A stretch of DNA of 9,407 nt from JBKJUK01 sp046590705 (GCA_046590705.1 JBKJUK010000234.1:1-9407), one strand, 5' to 3'; counted from the first letter of the stretch, positions 1-7,292 are shown. Notes: generated by a model from the sequence alone, not told the origin. Made by a program: numbers and translations.

Positions 1-61
1 GGCGGCTCGACGCGACAACGAAGCAGATGGCCCCGTTTCATCACGCGGCTTCGAATCCAAT

Positions 62-2545
62 CTACTTCAGGTTGGTTTCGAAGAGCTTGAGTATCCTCTT
101 GTACTCGTCGGCCCAGCTGGCTGGTTCTACGAAGGCATGGTCTTCGGCGGGATACGCTGCCAGTTCCCAGTTTTCCTTTCTGAGTTCGATCAGTTTCTGC
201 GCGAGACGGACGCTGTCCTGAAAGTGGACGTTCACATCAACCATTCCGTGCAGAATCAGCAGCGGACCTTTCAGCCCTTCTGCGAAGTGAATGGGAGAGG
301 AGCGGCGATACGCTTCCGGATCGCTCTGCGGGCTGTTCAGGATGTTCGAGGTGTATCCCTGATTGTAGTGAGCCCAGTCGGTTACCGGGCGAAGCGCAGC
401 GCCGGCGGCGAACACATCAGGTTGCGTGAACATAGCCATCAACGTGATGAAGCCGCCGTAGCTGCCACCGTAGATCCCGATCCGCTTCGCGTCGACTCCA
501 TGCTCTTTAACCATCCACTTCGCGGCATCGACATGATCATCGAGATCCTTGCCACCCATGTGACGGTAGATCCCCGTCCTCCAGTCGCGGCCATACCCTG
601 ACGATGCCCGGTAGTCGATATCCAGTACCAGATAGCCCCGTTCCATCAGCAGGTGATGAAACATGTACTCCCTGTAATAGTTCGACCACCAGCGGTGTAC
701 GTTCTGCAGATATCCGGCGCCATGTACGAAGACCACCGCCGGTCCGCCGGACTTCCAGTTCTGTGGCTTGTAGATGCGCGCCGGAACGGATGCGCCGTCG
801 CGTGCAGGGATGCGAACGATAGGTACATCGAGCCACGCACGCGTCGAGAAATCGGCAGCAGGGGAGCTGGTAACCTTGACCGAATTTCGTGAGTTTCCAG
901 CAGAACCGACAAAGAGTTCAGGTGGCCGGTTCGTGTAAGAAAACACCTCGGCCACTGCCGATTCGTCGGGTGACAGAAGGGCTGAGTGGTTGCCCACCCC
1001 GGTGGTGATCTTCCGTCGATCGCCACCCGACGTATTCGCTACGTACAGATGTCTCTCGAACGGTGATTCTTCGCTCGTCGTCAGATGAAAACGTTTCCGG
1101 TCATTCGAGAGTTCAACGTTCGTCACTTCCCACTTGCCGCTCGTGACCGCGCGGGAGGGTCCACCATCGAAGCTGACGGTGTAGAGGTGCATGTAGCCAC
1201 TCTGTTCGGAGAGGTAGTAAACGGTCTTGTTGTCGGCAACGAAACCAAACGTGTCTTCGCCGAGGTAGTTGACCCAGGCATCGTCGTGCATGGAGGCGAG
1301 GACGCGCGACTTCCCGGTGAGAGGATCGATGGCCATAATCCAGCGGTCTTTGTTGTCGATCGATCTCACCGCCACCACAGCGCGGCTCCCATCTTCTGAC
1401 CAGGCCAGACCGCCGACAGAGATATCGCGATCTTTCGCTGCAGCTGTCTCGGTCTGTGTAGCGTTCTTCTCAGTCTGCTGACGAGCTTCCGCTCCATCCT
1501 TGACTGGAGGGGGTGTCGATCCGGTCGCAGCGCTCATTTCGACCGTCTTCGATTTGTCTAGGTCGATCTTTGCGACGCTGGCCACCGCTGCGACTTTCAG
1601 TCCGAGGTCGAGAGGTTTCGATTCGCCGGTGCGGGCGTCCAGGATGACGATCTTCGAGGCTTCGGATGAGTCACCTACTTTCTCTCTGGCCGGGATGGTT
1701 TCGGTATAGGCAGTCTCTGTCACGTAGTTCGGGACGAGCGGTTTTTTTGCGCGATCGCCAGGAGTGGTGAGCGTGACGATCACATGACGACCGTCGGGTG
1801 TGAGTTCGATGGCTGAGACTTCCTGCTTGCCTTCGAGGCGGTAGGGCTCGAGCGGAAAGGCCAGTTTTCTCTTCGCTTCTGTCTCTTCGCGTTTGCGCGC
1901 CCGTCGGTCGACCGTTGCCAGAAGCTTTCGTTCTTCCTGCCGGATGAACTCCTGACTCTCTGTCCCTTTCTTACGATTCCATGCTTCTGCGAATGGCCCT
2001 TTCTCGTCTGCACCGACGATGTTGGTCAGCTGTTCGATCGAGCCGCTGGCGAGGTCGATCGCGTAGAGATTGTTCCCGCGCGTGTAGGTGACGCGTTTCT
2101 CGTCGCGTGTGAAGCGCGGCGAACTCTCTGACTCGCTGGTGCGAGTGAGAGCTATGCGCCTTCCGCCACCGGCTGCTTCAAAGAGATACACGTCACCCGC
2201 TTCGGTGAACAGCACACGCTGCCTGTCTCGCGATTTTTCACCATTCCTGGGAACGGCTCGTTTCTTTTCTTCGTCGGTGAAACGTCGCAGTCCCGAACCG
2301 TCACGGTTGACGACCCATGTGTCGAAGTCCTTGTCGAATGCATCGACGGCCTGTTTCCACTCGAAGAAGACCTGTTTCCCATCAGGAGACCAGCGGACAC
2401 CCTGCGGCTGATAACCAACCAGCGCAGGACCACGCATGATCATGTCGACGTCGAGCGGTCTTGCAGCGCTTTGTGCGGTGGCCGTTCGCGGATCGAAGGG
2501 GAGGAGCGCCAGTACGGTTGCTGCAAATGCGAGCTGTCGTTTCAT
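62..2545 (-). CDS. Secreted S9 family serine peptidase (prolyl oligopeptidase / DPP IV-like)
   Basis: An 827-residue exported peptidase, expected to cleave short peptides in the periplasm or outside the cell. Residues 1-24 form a Sec signal peptide (Lys-Arg n-region, hydrophobic core, AxA-type site ATA|Q). Residues ~40-565 carry repeated WSPDG, SPDE and FTRDE-type beta-propeller blades, including the family-typical stretch around ETAYTETIPAREKVG (277-291) and YLSEQSGYMHLY (444-455). The C-terminal alpha/beta hydrolase (~570-827) has the nucleophile elbow GGSYGG with Ser695, HGMVDVNVHFQDS with Asp770, and EDHAF with His803. Asn772 matches the substrate-contacting Asn of the DPP IV 'DDNV' motif, so the triad is complete. 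A Pro/Thr/Gln/Ala/Lys-rich insert (~330-375) sits between blades. The start is supported by GGAGA 9 bases upstream. The S9 family is certain, but whether it is a dipeptidyl-peptidase or an endo/acylaminoacyl-peptidase cannot be read from sequence. It is transcribed divergently from the next gene. Confidence 0.95.
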   Translation of the reverse strand: MKRQLAFAATVLALLPFDPRTATAQSAARPLDVDMIMRGPALVGYQPQGVRWSPDGKQVFFEWKQAVDAFDKDFDTWVVNRDGSGLRRFTDEEKKRAVPRNGEKSRDRQRVLFTEAGDVYLFEAAGGGRRIALTRTSESESSPRFTRDEKRVTYTRGNNLYAIDLASGSIEQLTNIVGADEKGPFAEAWNRKKGTESQEFIRQEERKLLATVDRRARKREETEAKRKLAFPLEPYRLEGKQEVSAIELTPDGRHVIVTLTTPGDRAKKPLVPNYVTETAYTETIPAREKVGDSSEASKIVILDARTGESKPLDLGLKVAAVASVAKIDLDKSKTVEMSAATGSTPPPVKDGAEARQQTEKNATQTETAAAKDRDISVGGLAWSEDGSRAVVAVRSIDNKDRWIMAIDPLTGKSRVLASMHDDAWVNYLGEDTFGFVADNKTVYYLSEQSGYMHLYTVSFDGGPSRAVTSGKWEVTNVELSNDRKRFHLTTSEESPFERHLYVANTSGGDRRKITTGVGNHSALLSPDESAVAEVFSYTNRPPELFVGSAGNSRNSVKVTSSPAADFSTRAWLDVPIVRIPARDGASVPARIYKPQNWKSGGPAVVFVHGAGYLQNVHRWWSNYYREYMFHHLLMERGYLVLDIDYRASSGYGRDWRTGIYRHMGGKDLDDHVDAAKWMVKEHGVDAKRIGIYGGSYGGFITLMAMFTQPDVFAAGAALRPVTDWAHYNQGYTSNILNSPQSDPEAYRRSSPIHFAEGLKGPLLILHGMVDVNVHFQDSVRLAQKLIELRKENWELAAYPAEDHAFVEPASWADEYKRILKLFETNLK

Positions 2546-2554
2546 CTGCGAGGG

Positions 2555-2559
2555 TCTCC
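2555..2559 (-). promoter_or_regulatory. Ribosome binding site of the S9 peptidase
   Basis: Read on the minus strand this is GGAGA, 9 bases before the ATG at 2545. It fixes the start immediately before a clean signal peptide. Confidence 0.6.
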
Positions 2560-2572
2560 GGAAGTTTTCTGT

Positions 2573-2588
2573 TTGTTGCGTTCAACAA
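2573..2588. promoter_or_regulatory. Inverted repeat in divergent intergenic region, candidate operator
   Basis: TTGTTG-CGTT-CAACAA is a perfect 6+6 inverted repeat in the 87-bp gap between the S9 gene and the divergent membrane-protein gene, 28-43 bases upstream of the S9 ATG. Its place between divergent starts would suit a dimeric repressor. It could equally be a chance palindrome or part of the S9 5' leader. No regulator gene is visible nearby. Confidence 0.25.
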
Positions 2589-2632
2589 TCGTAGACCATC
2601 CACCGCAAAGTCGTCCCGTGACTCTCTCGCAG

Positions 2633-3154
2633 ATGGCGCTGCCACGTGCGACACTTTGCGCGATGACGGGCCTGCAACTGACGAAAGCGGAGGGAAGTAT
2701 CCTGCTGGAGGTTCCAGCGAGTCCTTCTCTCCATGACGGTATCGTGTTCGGTTCGGCAACGCTTTTCATGGTGTGGCTGGTAGTGAGAGCCGCTCTGCCT
2801 CCCTCCGACTGGACGTTCGCAGCTTGCTCCGGTCTGCTGCTGCTGGTTCTTCTACGTGAGTTTCTCAATCGAATGTTTGATGCGCGCACGCTCGTAGTCA
2901 GCCGGAACACTGTTACGCTCTTCCGGAGCGGATTCCACTGGAGGCGGCTCGAATCGATCCAGGAGACGCGGATTGCTCGCGTATCGGTGGTGGGTCTCGC
3001 GCCCAGGCTGTGGAGAGCACACATCGATTTCCGCGTCCTGCTGCTGTTGACCGATGGAACTGCCCGCGATGTGGCAGGTACGCAGAAGACACGCAGCGAC
3101 GCAGATTCGATCGCGATCGCGATTGCAGATGTGCTGGGGCGTTCGGTTGATTAG
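2633..3154 (+). CDS. Small two-helix membrane protein of unknown function
   Basis: I do not recognise a family by motif. From the ATG at 2633 the product is 173 residues. Two hydrophobic segments (about 36-55 and 59-76) form a short helical hairpin. They are followed by a soluble part (~85-173) rich in beta-type hydrophobic/charged alternation (TLVVSRNTVTLFR, WRRLESI, FRVLLLLTDGTARDV). This layout recalls small bacterial membrane proteins with a PH-like C-terminal domain, but that is only a resemblance. The frame is open back to 2471, but that extension would overlap the divergent S9 coding region and start outside the intergenic gap, so I prefer 2633. An alternative ATG lies at 2663. Neither has a clear Shine-Dalgarno sequence. 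It stands alone, and its 3' side runs into repeat DNA. Confidence 0.6.
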   Translation: MALPRATLCAMTGLQLTKAEGSILLEVPASPSLHDGIVFGSATLFMVWLVVRAALPPSDWTFAACSGLLLLVLLREFLNRMFDARTLVVSRNTVTLFRSGFHWRRLESIQETRIARVSVVGLAPRLWRAHIDFRVLLLLTDGTARDVAGTQKTRSDADSIAIAIADVLGRSVD

Positions 3155-3233
3155 CAGCAGAGGGAGTCGTCATCACGAGCGGTGACTTGGTGCGTGCGAG
3201 GGATCCAGGCGCGATACAAGACGGCGCCACTCT

Positions 3234-3392
3234 TGTCATCCCGAGCATGCGCGGGTGGGTTGGGCGGGGCGAGGGATCTCTGCACAGGGATCGCGCTGCA
3301 AAATTGTCGAGCGCGACCCTTTTGTGTAGATTCCTCAGTCGCAGTTCTTTCTGCGTTCGCTCCCGATCACGGCGTGCTCCTTCGGAATGACA
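3234..3392. repeat. Long imperfect palindromic interspersed repeat
   Basis: The left end reads TGTCATCCCGAG and the right end reads TTCGGAATGACA, which is the reverse complement of the left end at 10 of 12 positions. Just inside, GAGGGATCTCTG on the left faces GTAGATTCCTCAG on the right, again as an imperfect inverted match. The ~159-bp unit can fold back on itself and has no coding signature. Elements with these ends (TGTCATCC...GGATGACA) and the 'GAGGGATCT' inner block recur in intergenic DNA of many acidobacterial and related genomes. That part is from general knowledge, since only one copy is visible here. Confidence 0.6.
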
Positions 3393-3501
3393 TTGTTGGT
3401 TCGTGGCCGGCATTCTGCGACCGCGGCGTAAAGCCGACATGGATGAGAGGCGACTGAGGTACAGGCCTTCGAGGAAACTTGAACCTGGGCTCCGGAACGC
3501 G

Positions 3502-3510
3502 TGCAATAAT
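3502..3510 (+). promoter_or_regulatory. Putative extended -10 promoter of the symporter operon
   Basis: TGCAATAAT contains a TGn extension and AATAAT, which matches TATAAT at 5 of 6 positions. A TTGAAC hexamer at 3479-3484 could be a -35 but is 20 bases away, so the extended -10 would carry most of the weight. A start 7-8 bases downstream would fall at about 3517-3518, next to the TTG initiation codon at 3519. This suggests a leaderless or near-leaderless transcript. Confidence 0.4.
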
Positions 3511-3518
3511 CTTTCGCG

Positions 3519-5006
3519 TTGAGCGCGATCGATCTTGTAATCATCGTCGGCTATCTCGTGGGAGTCGTTCTCGCGGGTGTGTGGTTTGGCCGTCGCCAGC
3601 AGACCACCAATCAATACTTCCTCGCCTCCGAGAGAGTTCCCTGGTGGGCCGTTTCAGCGTCCATCGTGGCCACGGAAACCTCGACCATTACTTTCATCTC
3701 CGTGCCGGGAGTCGCCTTCGCCCGCGGCGGCAATTTCGGATTTCTGCAGCTCGTACTCGGCTATCTGGTCGGACGCATCCTGATTTCTGCGATTCTGATC
3801 CCATCCTACTTTCGAGGCCAGCTGACGACGGTTTATCAGCTGCTGAACGAACGATTCGGCAAGAGGGTGAAGGCTCTCGCTGCGTCCATGTTCATCACCA
3901 TGCGCACCATTGCCGACGGCGTGCGTCTGCTGCTGACTGCGATCGTTCTGGCGGCGGTCTACAAGGCTTTCGAGCTCGGCGGAGAAGCCGGCGCAGTGAT
4001 CGCCTGGTCGATTATCGGAATCGGCATCGTGATGATCATCTTCACGTTTTTCGGCGGAATCGAAGCGGTGGTCTGGATTGAAGTGGTGCAGCTGGTGATC
4101 TACATCGTCGGAGCCATCGCCGCCGCAGTCATTCTCACCAGCAAGATCCCGGGCGGCTGGTCGGCGGCAATGGACATTGGTCGCGCAGCGAACAAGTTTC
4201 AGATCTTCGACTTTGCATTCGATGCGACGAAGACTTACGTGTTCTGGGCGGGTTTGATCGGCGGTTCGTTTCTGACCATGAGTACGCATGGGACCGACCA
4301 GTACATGGTTCAGCGTTACCTCTGCACTGGCGACGCACGCGACGCGAGGCTGGCTCTGCTCAGCTCCGGCGCCGTGATCCTGATGCAGTTCGTCGGATTT
4401 CTTTTTATCGGTGTTCTTCTCTTCGCCTTCTACAGGCCCGATCTGCTCGCCACGTATGCAACGGGACCTGCGGCGGCTCCGTTCACGGCGCCCGATCAGG
4501 TGTTCCCCGATTTCATCACGCATCACATGCCGACGGGTTTGTCCGGACTTGTGATCGCGGCGATTTTCGCGGCAGCGATGTCGTCGTCGTTGAGCGCGAT
4601 CGCCTCAACGGCGTTAGCCGATCTGTATCAGCCACTGATACCGAATCGCAGCGACAGACACTATTTCTCAGTCTCGCGTCTGTTTACGGTCATCGCCGGT
4701 GTAGCTCAGATTCTGGTCGGCCTCGCGCTCATGAAGCAACAACGCTCGGCACTCGATTCGGCACTGTCGATCGCCTCGCTCATCAATGGACCCATTCTCG
4801 GCGTTTTCCTGCTCTCGGCGATTCGTAGAGGTGGCCAGACTTCGGCCTTCGCCGGAATGAGTGCGGGTCTCGCTGCCGTGCTTTATTTGAAACTGGCCAC
4901 CAAAGTTGCCTGGCCCTGGTACGCAGTCGTCGGGAGTCTGGTCACGCTGGCGGCCGGCTACCTTGTCGCATCCATACTGAGGGAACAGGCAGAGACGACG
5001 ACTTGA
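3519..5006 (+). CDS. Sodium:solute symporter (SSS/SSF family)
   Basis: A 495-residue inner-membrane secondary transporter that uses the sodium gradient to import a small solute. The N-terminus has the standard SSF form: a first helix (DLVIIVGYLVGVVLAGVWFG), then NQYFLASERVPWW (31-43) and the polar, Ser/Thr-rich ATETSTITF segment (51-59). Family motifs follow: HGTDQYMVQRYLCTGDARDAR (257-277) and the AAAMSSSLSAIAST segment (351-364), which corresponds to the TM8 region carrying Na2-site hydroxyl residues. About 13 hydrophobic helices fill the length, which is usual for SSF. The start must be the TTG at 3519, because an in-frame TAA lies 10 bases upstream (3507-3509) and the next codons already encode helix 1. 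No Shine-Dalgarno is visible. The substrate cannot be read directly. The GH3 gene 22 bases downstream suggests an amino sugar or muropeptide-derived sugar. Confidence 0.93.
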   Translation: MSAIDLVIIVGYLVGVVLAGVWFGRRQQTTNQYFLASERVPWWAVSASIVATETSTITFISVPGVAFARGGNFGFLQLVLGYLVGRILISAILIPSYFRGQLTTVYQLLNERFGKRVKALAASMFITMRTIADGVRLLLTAIVLAAVYKAFELGGEAGAVIAWSIIGIGIVMIIFTFFGGIEAVVWIEVVQLVIYIVGAIAAAVILTSKIPGGWSAAMDIGRAANKFQIFDFAFDATKTYVFWAGLIGGSFLTMSTHGTDQYMVQRYLCTGDARDARLALLSSGAVILMQFVGFLFIGVLLFAFYRPDLLATYATGPAAAPFTAPDQVFPDFITHHMPTGLSGLVIAAIFAAAMSSSLSAIASTALADLYQPLIPNRSDRHYFSVSRLFTVIAGVAQILVGLALMKQQRSALDSALSIASLINGPILGVFLLSAIRRGGQTSAFAGMSAGLAAVLYLKLATKVAWPWYAVVGSLVTLAAGYLVASILREQAETTT

Positions 5007-5028
5007 GCAGCAGAAGGACTCCCTTGAA

Positions 5029-6795
5029 ATGCGATTCGCAATCACGATTCTCACGGTTCTGCTCTTGAGCGGCTGCGCTACGAGTGCCGCGCCACGTGCG
5101 CTCCCCAAACTCAGCGAGATGACGCTCGACGAGAAGATTGGTCAGCTCTTCGTTTACGCCGGACATGGAGTCTTCATGAACGAGGGCTCGCCGGTCTATC
5201 AGGAGATGCTGCGACAGGTGCGAGACAACCACGTCGGCGGCATGATCTGGTTTGTCTCAGACGTATACGAGACGGCCCTGCTGACGCGAAAACTTCAGGA
5301 AAACGCGAAGATTCCGCTGCTGATCAGCGCCGACCTCGAGGCGGGGATGGGTATGCGATTCCCATCCGCGACGTTCTGGCCCTGGCCGATGGCACTTGCT
5401 GCGACTGGCGATCTCTCTCTCGCGGAGAAGCAGGCCCGCATCGTGGCCAGCGAAGCGAAACTGCTCGGGATCAACCACATCTACGCGCCAGTGGCCGACG
5501 TGAACAACGATCCCGATAATCCTGTCATCAACGCACGCAGTTTCGGGGAGGATCCGGCGAAGGTCGGCGAGTTCGTGGCCGCCTTCGTCCGAGGCACGCG
5601 GGCAGAGGGAGTTCTGGCTACGGCGAAGCATTTCCCGGGACATGGTGATACGCACGTCGACTCGCACCGGTCCCTGCCGGTGCTCGCGGTCTCTCGCGAG
5701 CGACTCGACAAGGTGGAACTGGTGCCTTTCCGCGCTGCAATCGCCGCCGGTGTGGACTCCGTGATGATCGCTCATCTCTCGGTGACCTCCCTCGACGCAA
5801 CCGTCGCGCCGGTCAGGCCTGCGCGTCCAGGCGAGAACATGTACGGAGCGCATGCGACCGAAATTGCGGAGAACGCAACGATGCCGGCCACGCTGTCGCA
5901 TCCGATTGTGCAGAAGTTGCTTCGCGAGAGACTCGGATTCAATGGTCTGGTCATTACCGATGCCCTGGACATGGGCGGTCTCACGGATCACTTCGATTCG
6001 GCTGAAGCTGCCGTCCGCGCCATCGAGGCTGGAGGCGATCTTTTGTTGAAACCGGAGAACATGAACGAAGCCATCGCCGGAGTGAAAGCTGCTGTGGCCA
6101 GTGGGCGTATCTCCGAGCGCCGAATCGACGCATCGGTCGAGCGAATTCTGGAGGCCAAGTCGCGAGTGTCGTACGGCGTGGCTACCTTCGACGAGATCTT
6201 CAAAGGTGTCGCGCCGCCGTCGAATGTGGCCGTCGCACAGGAGATTGCCTCACGCGCGATCACGCTGGTTCGCGAATCCACAGGGACACTTCCGCTTCGG
6301 AAAGAGGCCAGGGTCGTGGAATACGTCATCAGCGATTTTCCGGAAATCACTGTGCCTCTCACAAATTTTCAATTCGAACTTTCATCACGTCTCATCACGC
6401 CGCCCGTCAGAATCGTCCTCGATCGCAGATCTTCTGCGGAGGATGTCAGGAAGGCAATCAGCGCGACTGAGGGTGCCGATACGATTATCTTTTCCCTGGC
6501 CATTCGTGCGCGTTATGGCGAAGGTCGTATTGCGCTGCCTGACGGTGCGCGTGAGGTGATCGACGCAGCCTTGAAGCTTCCAGCAAACAAGATCGGGATT
6601 TCTTTCGGATCTCCCTACACCATTCGAGCGATGCCTCAACTGACCACCTACCTGTGCGCGTATGGCGTGCAGCCTGTGATGCAGGTCGCTGCAGCACGCG
6701 CTATTTTCGGCGAGGAAGACATTACCGGCCGGCTTCCGGTGCAGATTCCGGAGTTGCACAGCATCGGCGAGGGGATTCAGAAGCAGGCGCGTTGA
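5029..6795 (+). CDS. Lipoprotein beta-N-acetylhexosaminidase, GH3 NagZ-type
   Basis: A 588-residue enzyme expected to remove terminal beta-1,4-linked GlcNAc from GlcNAc-MurNAc peptidoglycan fragments. Residues 1-16 are a lipoprotein signal with lipobox LSGC (Cys16), so it should act outside the cytoplasm, anchored to a membrane. The TIM-barrel domain (~27-380) contains ADLEAG (101-106), SFGEDP (171-176), KHFPGHGDT (200-208) followed by the DSH triplet (211-213), and ITDALDM with the nucleophile Asp311. The KHFPGHGDT...DSH loop is the NagZ hallmark, in which an Asp-His dyad acts as acid/base. A C-terminal GH3_C-like domain (~400-575) makes it a two-domain form like Bacillus subtilis NagZ, not the ~340-residue cytosolic E. 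coli form. AGAAGGA (5012-5018) precedes the ATG by 10 bases. It lies 22 bases after the symporter stop, so the two are probably co-transcribed. Confidence 0.93.
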   Translation: MRFAITILTVLLLSGCATSAAPRALPKLSEMTLDEKIGQLFVYAGHGVFMNEGSPVYQEMLRQVRDNHVGGMIWFVSDVYETALLTRKLQENAKIPLLISADLEAGMGMRFPSATFWPWPMALAATGDLSLAEKQARIVASEAKLLGINHIYAPVADVNNDPDNPVINARSFGEDPAKVGEFVAAFVRGTRAEGVLATAKHFPGHGDTHVDSHRSLPVLAVSRERLDKVELVPFRAAIAAGVDSVMIAHLSVTSLDATVAPVRPARPGENMYGAHATEIAENATMPATLSHPIVQKLLRERLGFNGLVITDALDMGGLTDHFDSAEAAVRAIEAGGDLLLKPENMNEAIAGVKAAVASGRISERRIDASVERILEAKSRVSYGVATFDEIFKGVAPPSNVAVAQEIASRAITLVRESTGTLPLRKEARVVEYVISDFPEITVPLTNFQFELSSRLITPPVRIVLDRRSSAEDVRKAISATEGADTIIFSLAIRARYGEGRIALPDGAREVIDAALKLPANKIGISFGSPYTIRAMPQLTTYLCAYGVQPVMQVAAARAIFGEEDITGRLPVQIPELHSIGEGIQKQAR

Positions 6796-6901
6796 GGTCA
6801 ACCGGGTCTCTCCACGCCCGCGGCAGAAACTCTGTGAGGAAATGCGGGTTGAGTTTCAGCGCGTATGAGCACGTGACGAAGCAGAAAGAGAATTTGCTCA
6901 C

Positions 6902-7063
6902 ATGAAGCTGGCGACAATCGATTTAGCGATTCTGGCGGGCTACTTTGCCCTGACCCTCGCTTTCGGACTGTTCTTCGCGCGTAAGGCGAAGGAGTCGATG
7001 CTCGACTACTTGATGACCGGGCGCGCTGTGGCGCTCTTTGCACGACCTTCGCGGTTCCTTTAG
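6902..7063 (+). pseudogene. Truncated N-terminus of a second sodium:solute symporter
   Basis: A 53-codon frame too short to be a transporter. Its first ~43 residues read as an SSF N-terminus: a first helix (LAILAGYFALTLAFGLFFA, 8-26), then basic ARKAKESMLDYLMTGRAV, which parallels RRQQTTNQYFLASERV of the intact symporter at 3519. In SSF proteins a Pro-Trp-Trp segment and the second helix should follow. Here the match stops at about base 7030, continues as the unrelated ALFARPSRFL, and ends at TAG 7061-7063. Repeat DNA begins one base later. The purine-rich AAAGAG at 6885-6890 is a possible ribosome site. It lies 106 bases after the GH3 gene on the same strand, so it was probably the third gene of the operon before a deletion, insertion or misassembly removed the remaining ~450 residues. 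Confidence 0.75.
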
Positions 7064-7083
7064 GGACGCGCAGCAGCGCGTCC
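7064..7083. repeat. 20-bp palindromic repeat, copy 1 (AGCA loop)
   Basis: A perfect 8-bp stem, GGACGCGC / GCGCGTCC, with a 4-base AGCA loop. It starts directly after the TAG of the truncated symporter. It is the exact reverse complement of the copy at 7218-7237, and similarity continues weakly on the loop-distal side (CG-G-T then CGGACGCG when copy 1 is read on the minus strand). It resembles REP-type extragenic palindromes. Confidence 0.65.
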
Positions 7084-7216
7084 GCAACTCGCATCGTGGG
7101 ATAGCTGTCGCGACGACTGCTGTGGTTTTCTGCGATGTATCGCATACGGGTTTTTCCGTTGCGCCGCGATCTGGTCGCGTCTGCGGTGGTTGATATCCGA
7201 CGGTTGACTCGGGTAT

Positions 7217-7238
7217 CGGACGCGCTGCTGCGCGTCCG
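7217..7238. repeat. 22-bp palindromic repeat, copy 2 (TGCT loop)
   Basis: The same 8-bp stem as the element at 7064-7083, but inverted (loop TGCT), and extended by one C-G pair to a 9-bp stem. The two copies face each other about 134 bases apart, like the paired arrangement of REP doublets or the ends of a small non-autonomous element. Confidence 0.65.
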
Positions 7239-7292
7239 TACACGCCGTTCGCCAGGCTGGATCGACGGATGTAGTCGGCGCGGCGCGTTCAG

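Larger units (their letters stand above)
3155..3518. other. Intergenic stretch with no credible gene
   Basis: This 364-base gap lies between the two-helix protein and the symporter. It holds an imperfect palindromic repeat (3234-3392), then about 85 bases without recognised features except a short CGGC-GTAAA-GCCG hairpin near 3424-3436, then a promoter-like segment before the TTG at 3519. The short open frames here (for example 3182-3457) are translations of the repeat. I see no terminator with a T-run for the upstream gene. Confidence 0.6.

Noticed and set aside
1..61. Possible terminator or small gene downstream of the S9 peptidase
   Set aside because: There is no stem-loop with a T-run on the minus strand and no credible short gene. 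The stretch is too short to interpret.
2471..2632. Upstream extension of the two-helix protein by 54 residues
   Set aside because: The extension reads antisense through the S9 signal peptide and is Cys/Arg-rich, unlike the remainder. The start at 2633 fits the intergenic gap better.
3182..3457. 91-codon open frame in the intergenic gap
   Set aside because: It is the translation of the palindromic repeat. Such frames appear wherever the repeat occurs and do not indicate a gene.
3654..4526. Long minus-strand open frame (290 codons) opposite the symporter
   Set aside because: It is rich in His, Arg and Asp with no domain, and lies fully antisense to a gene with clear SSF motifs. It is a codon-bias shadow.
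5257..5991. Long minus-strand open frame (244 codons) opposite the GH3 gene
   Set aside because: It shows Arg/His-rich composition and no recognisable protein, and the plus strand carries an intact catalytic domain.
7064..7237. Insertion sequence with terminal inverted repeats
   Set aside because: Only 134 bp separate the copies. No transposase frame or target-site duplication is visible, and each copy is itself a palindrome, which fits REP elements better.
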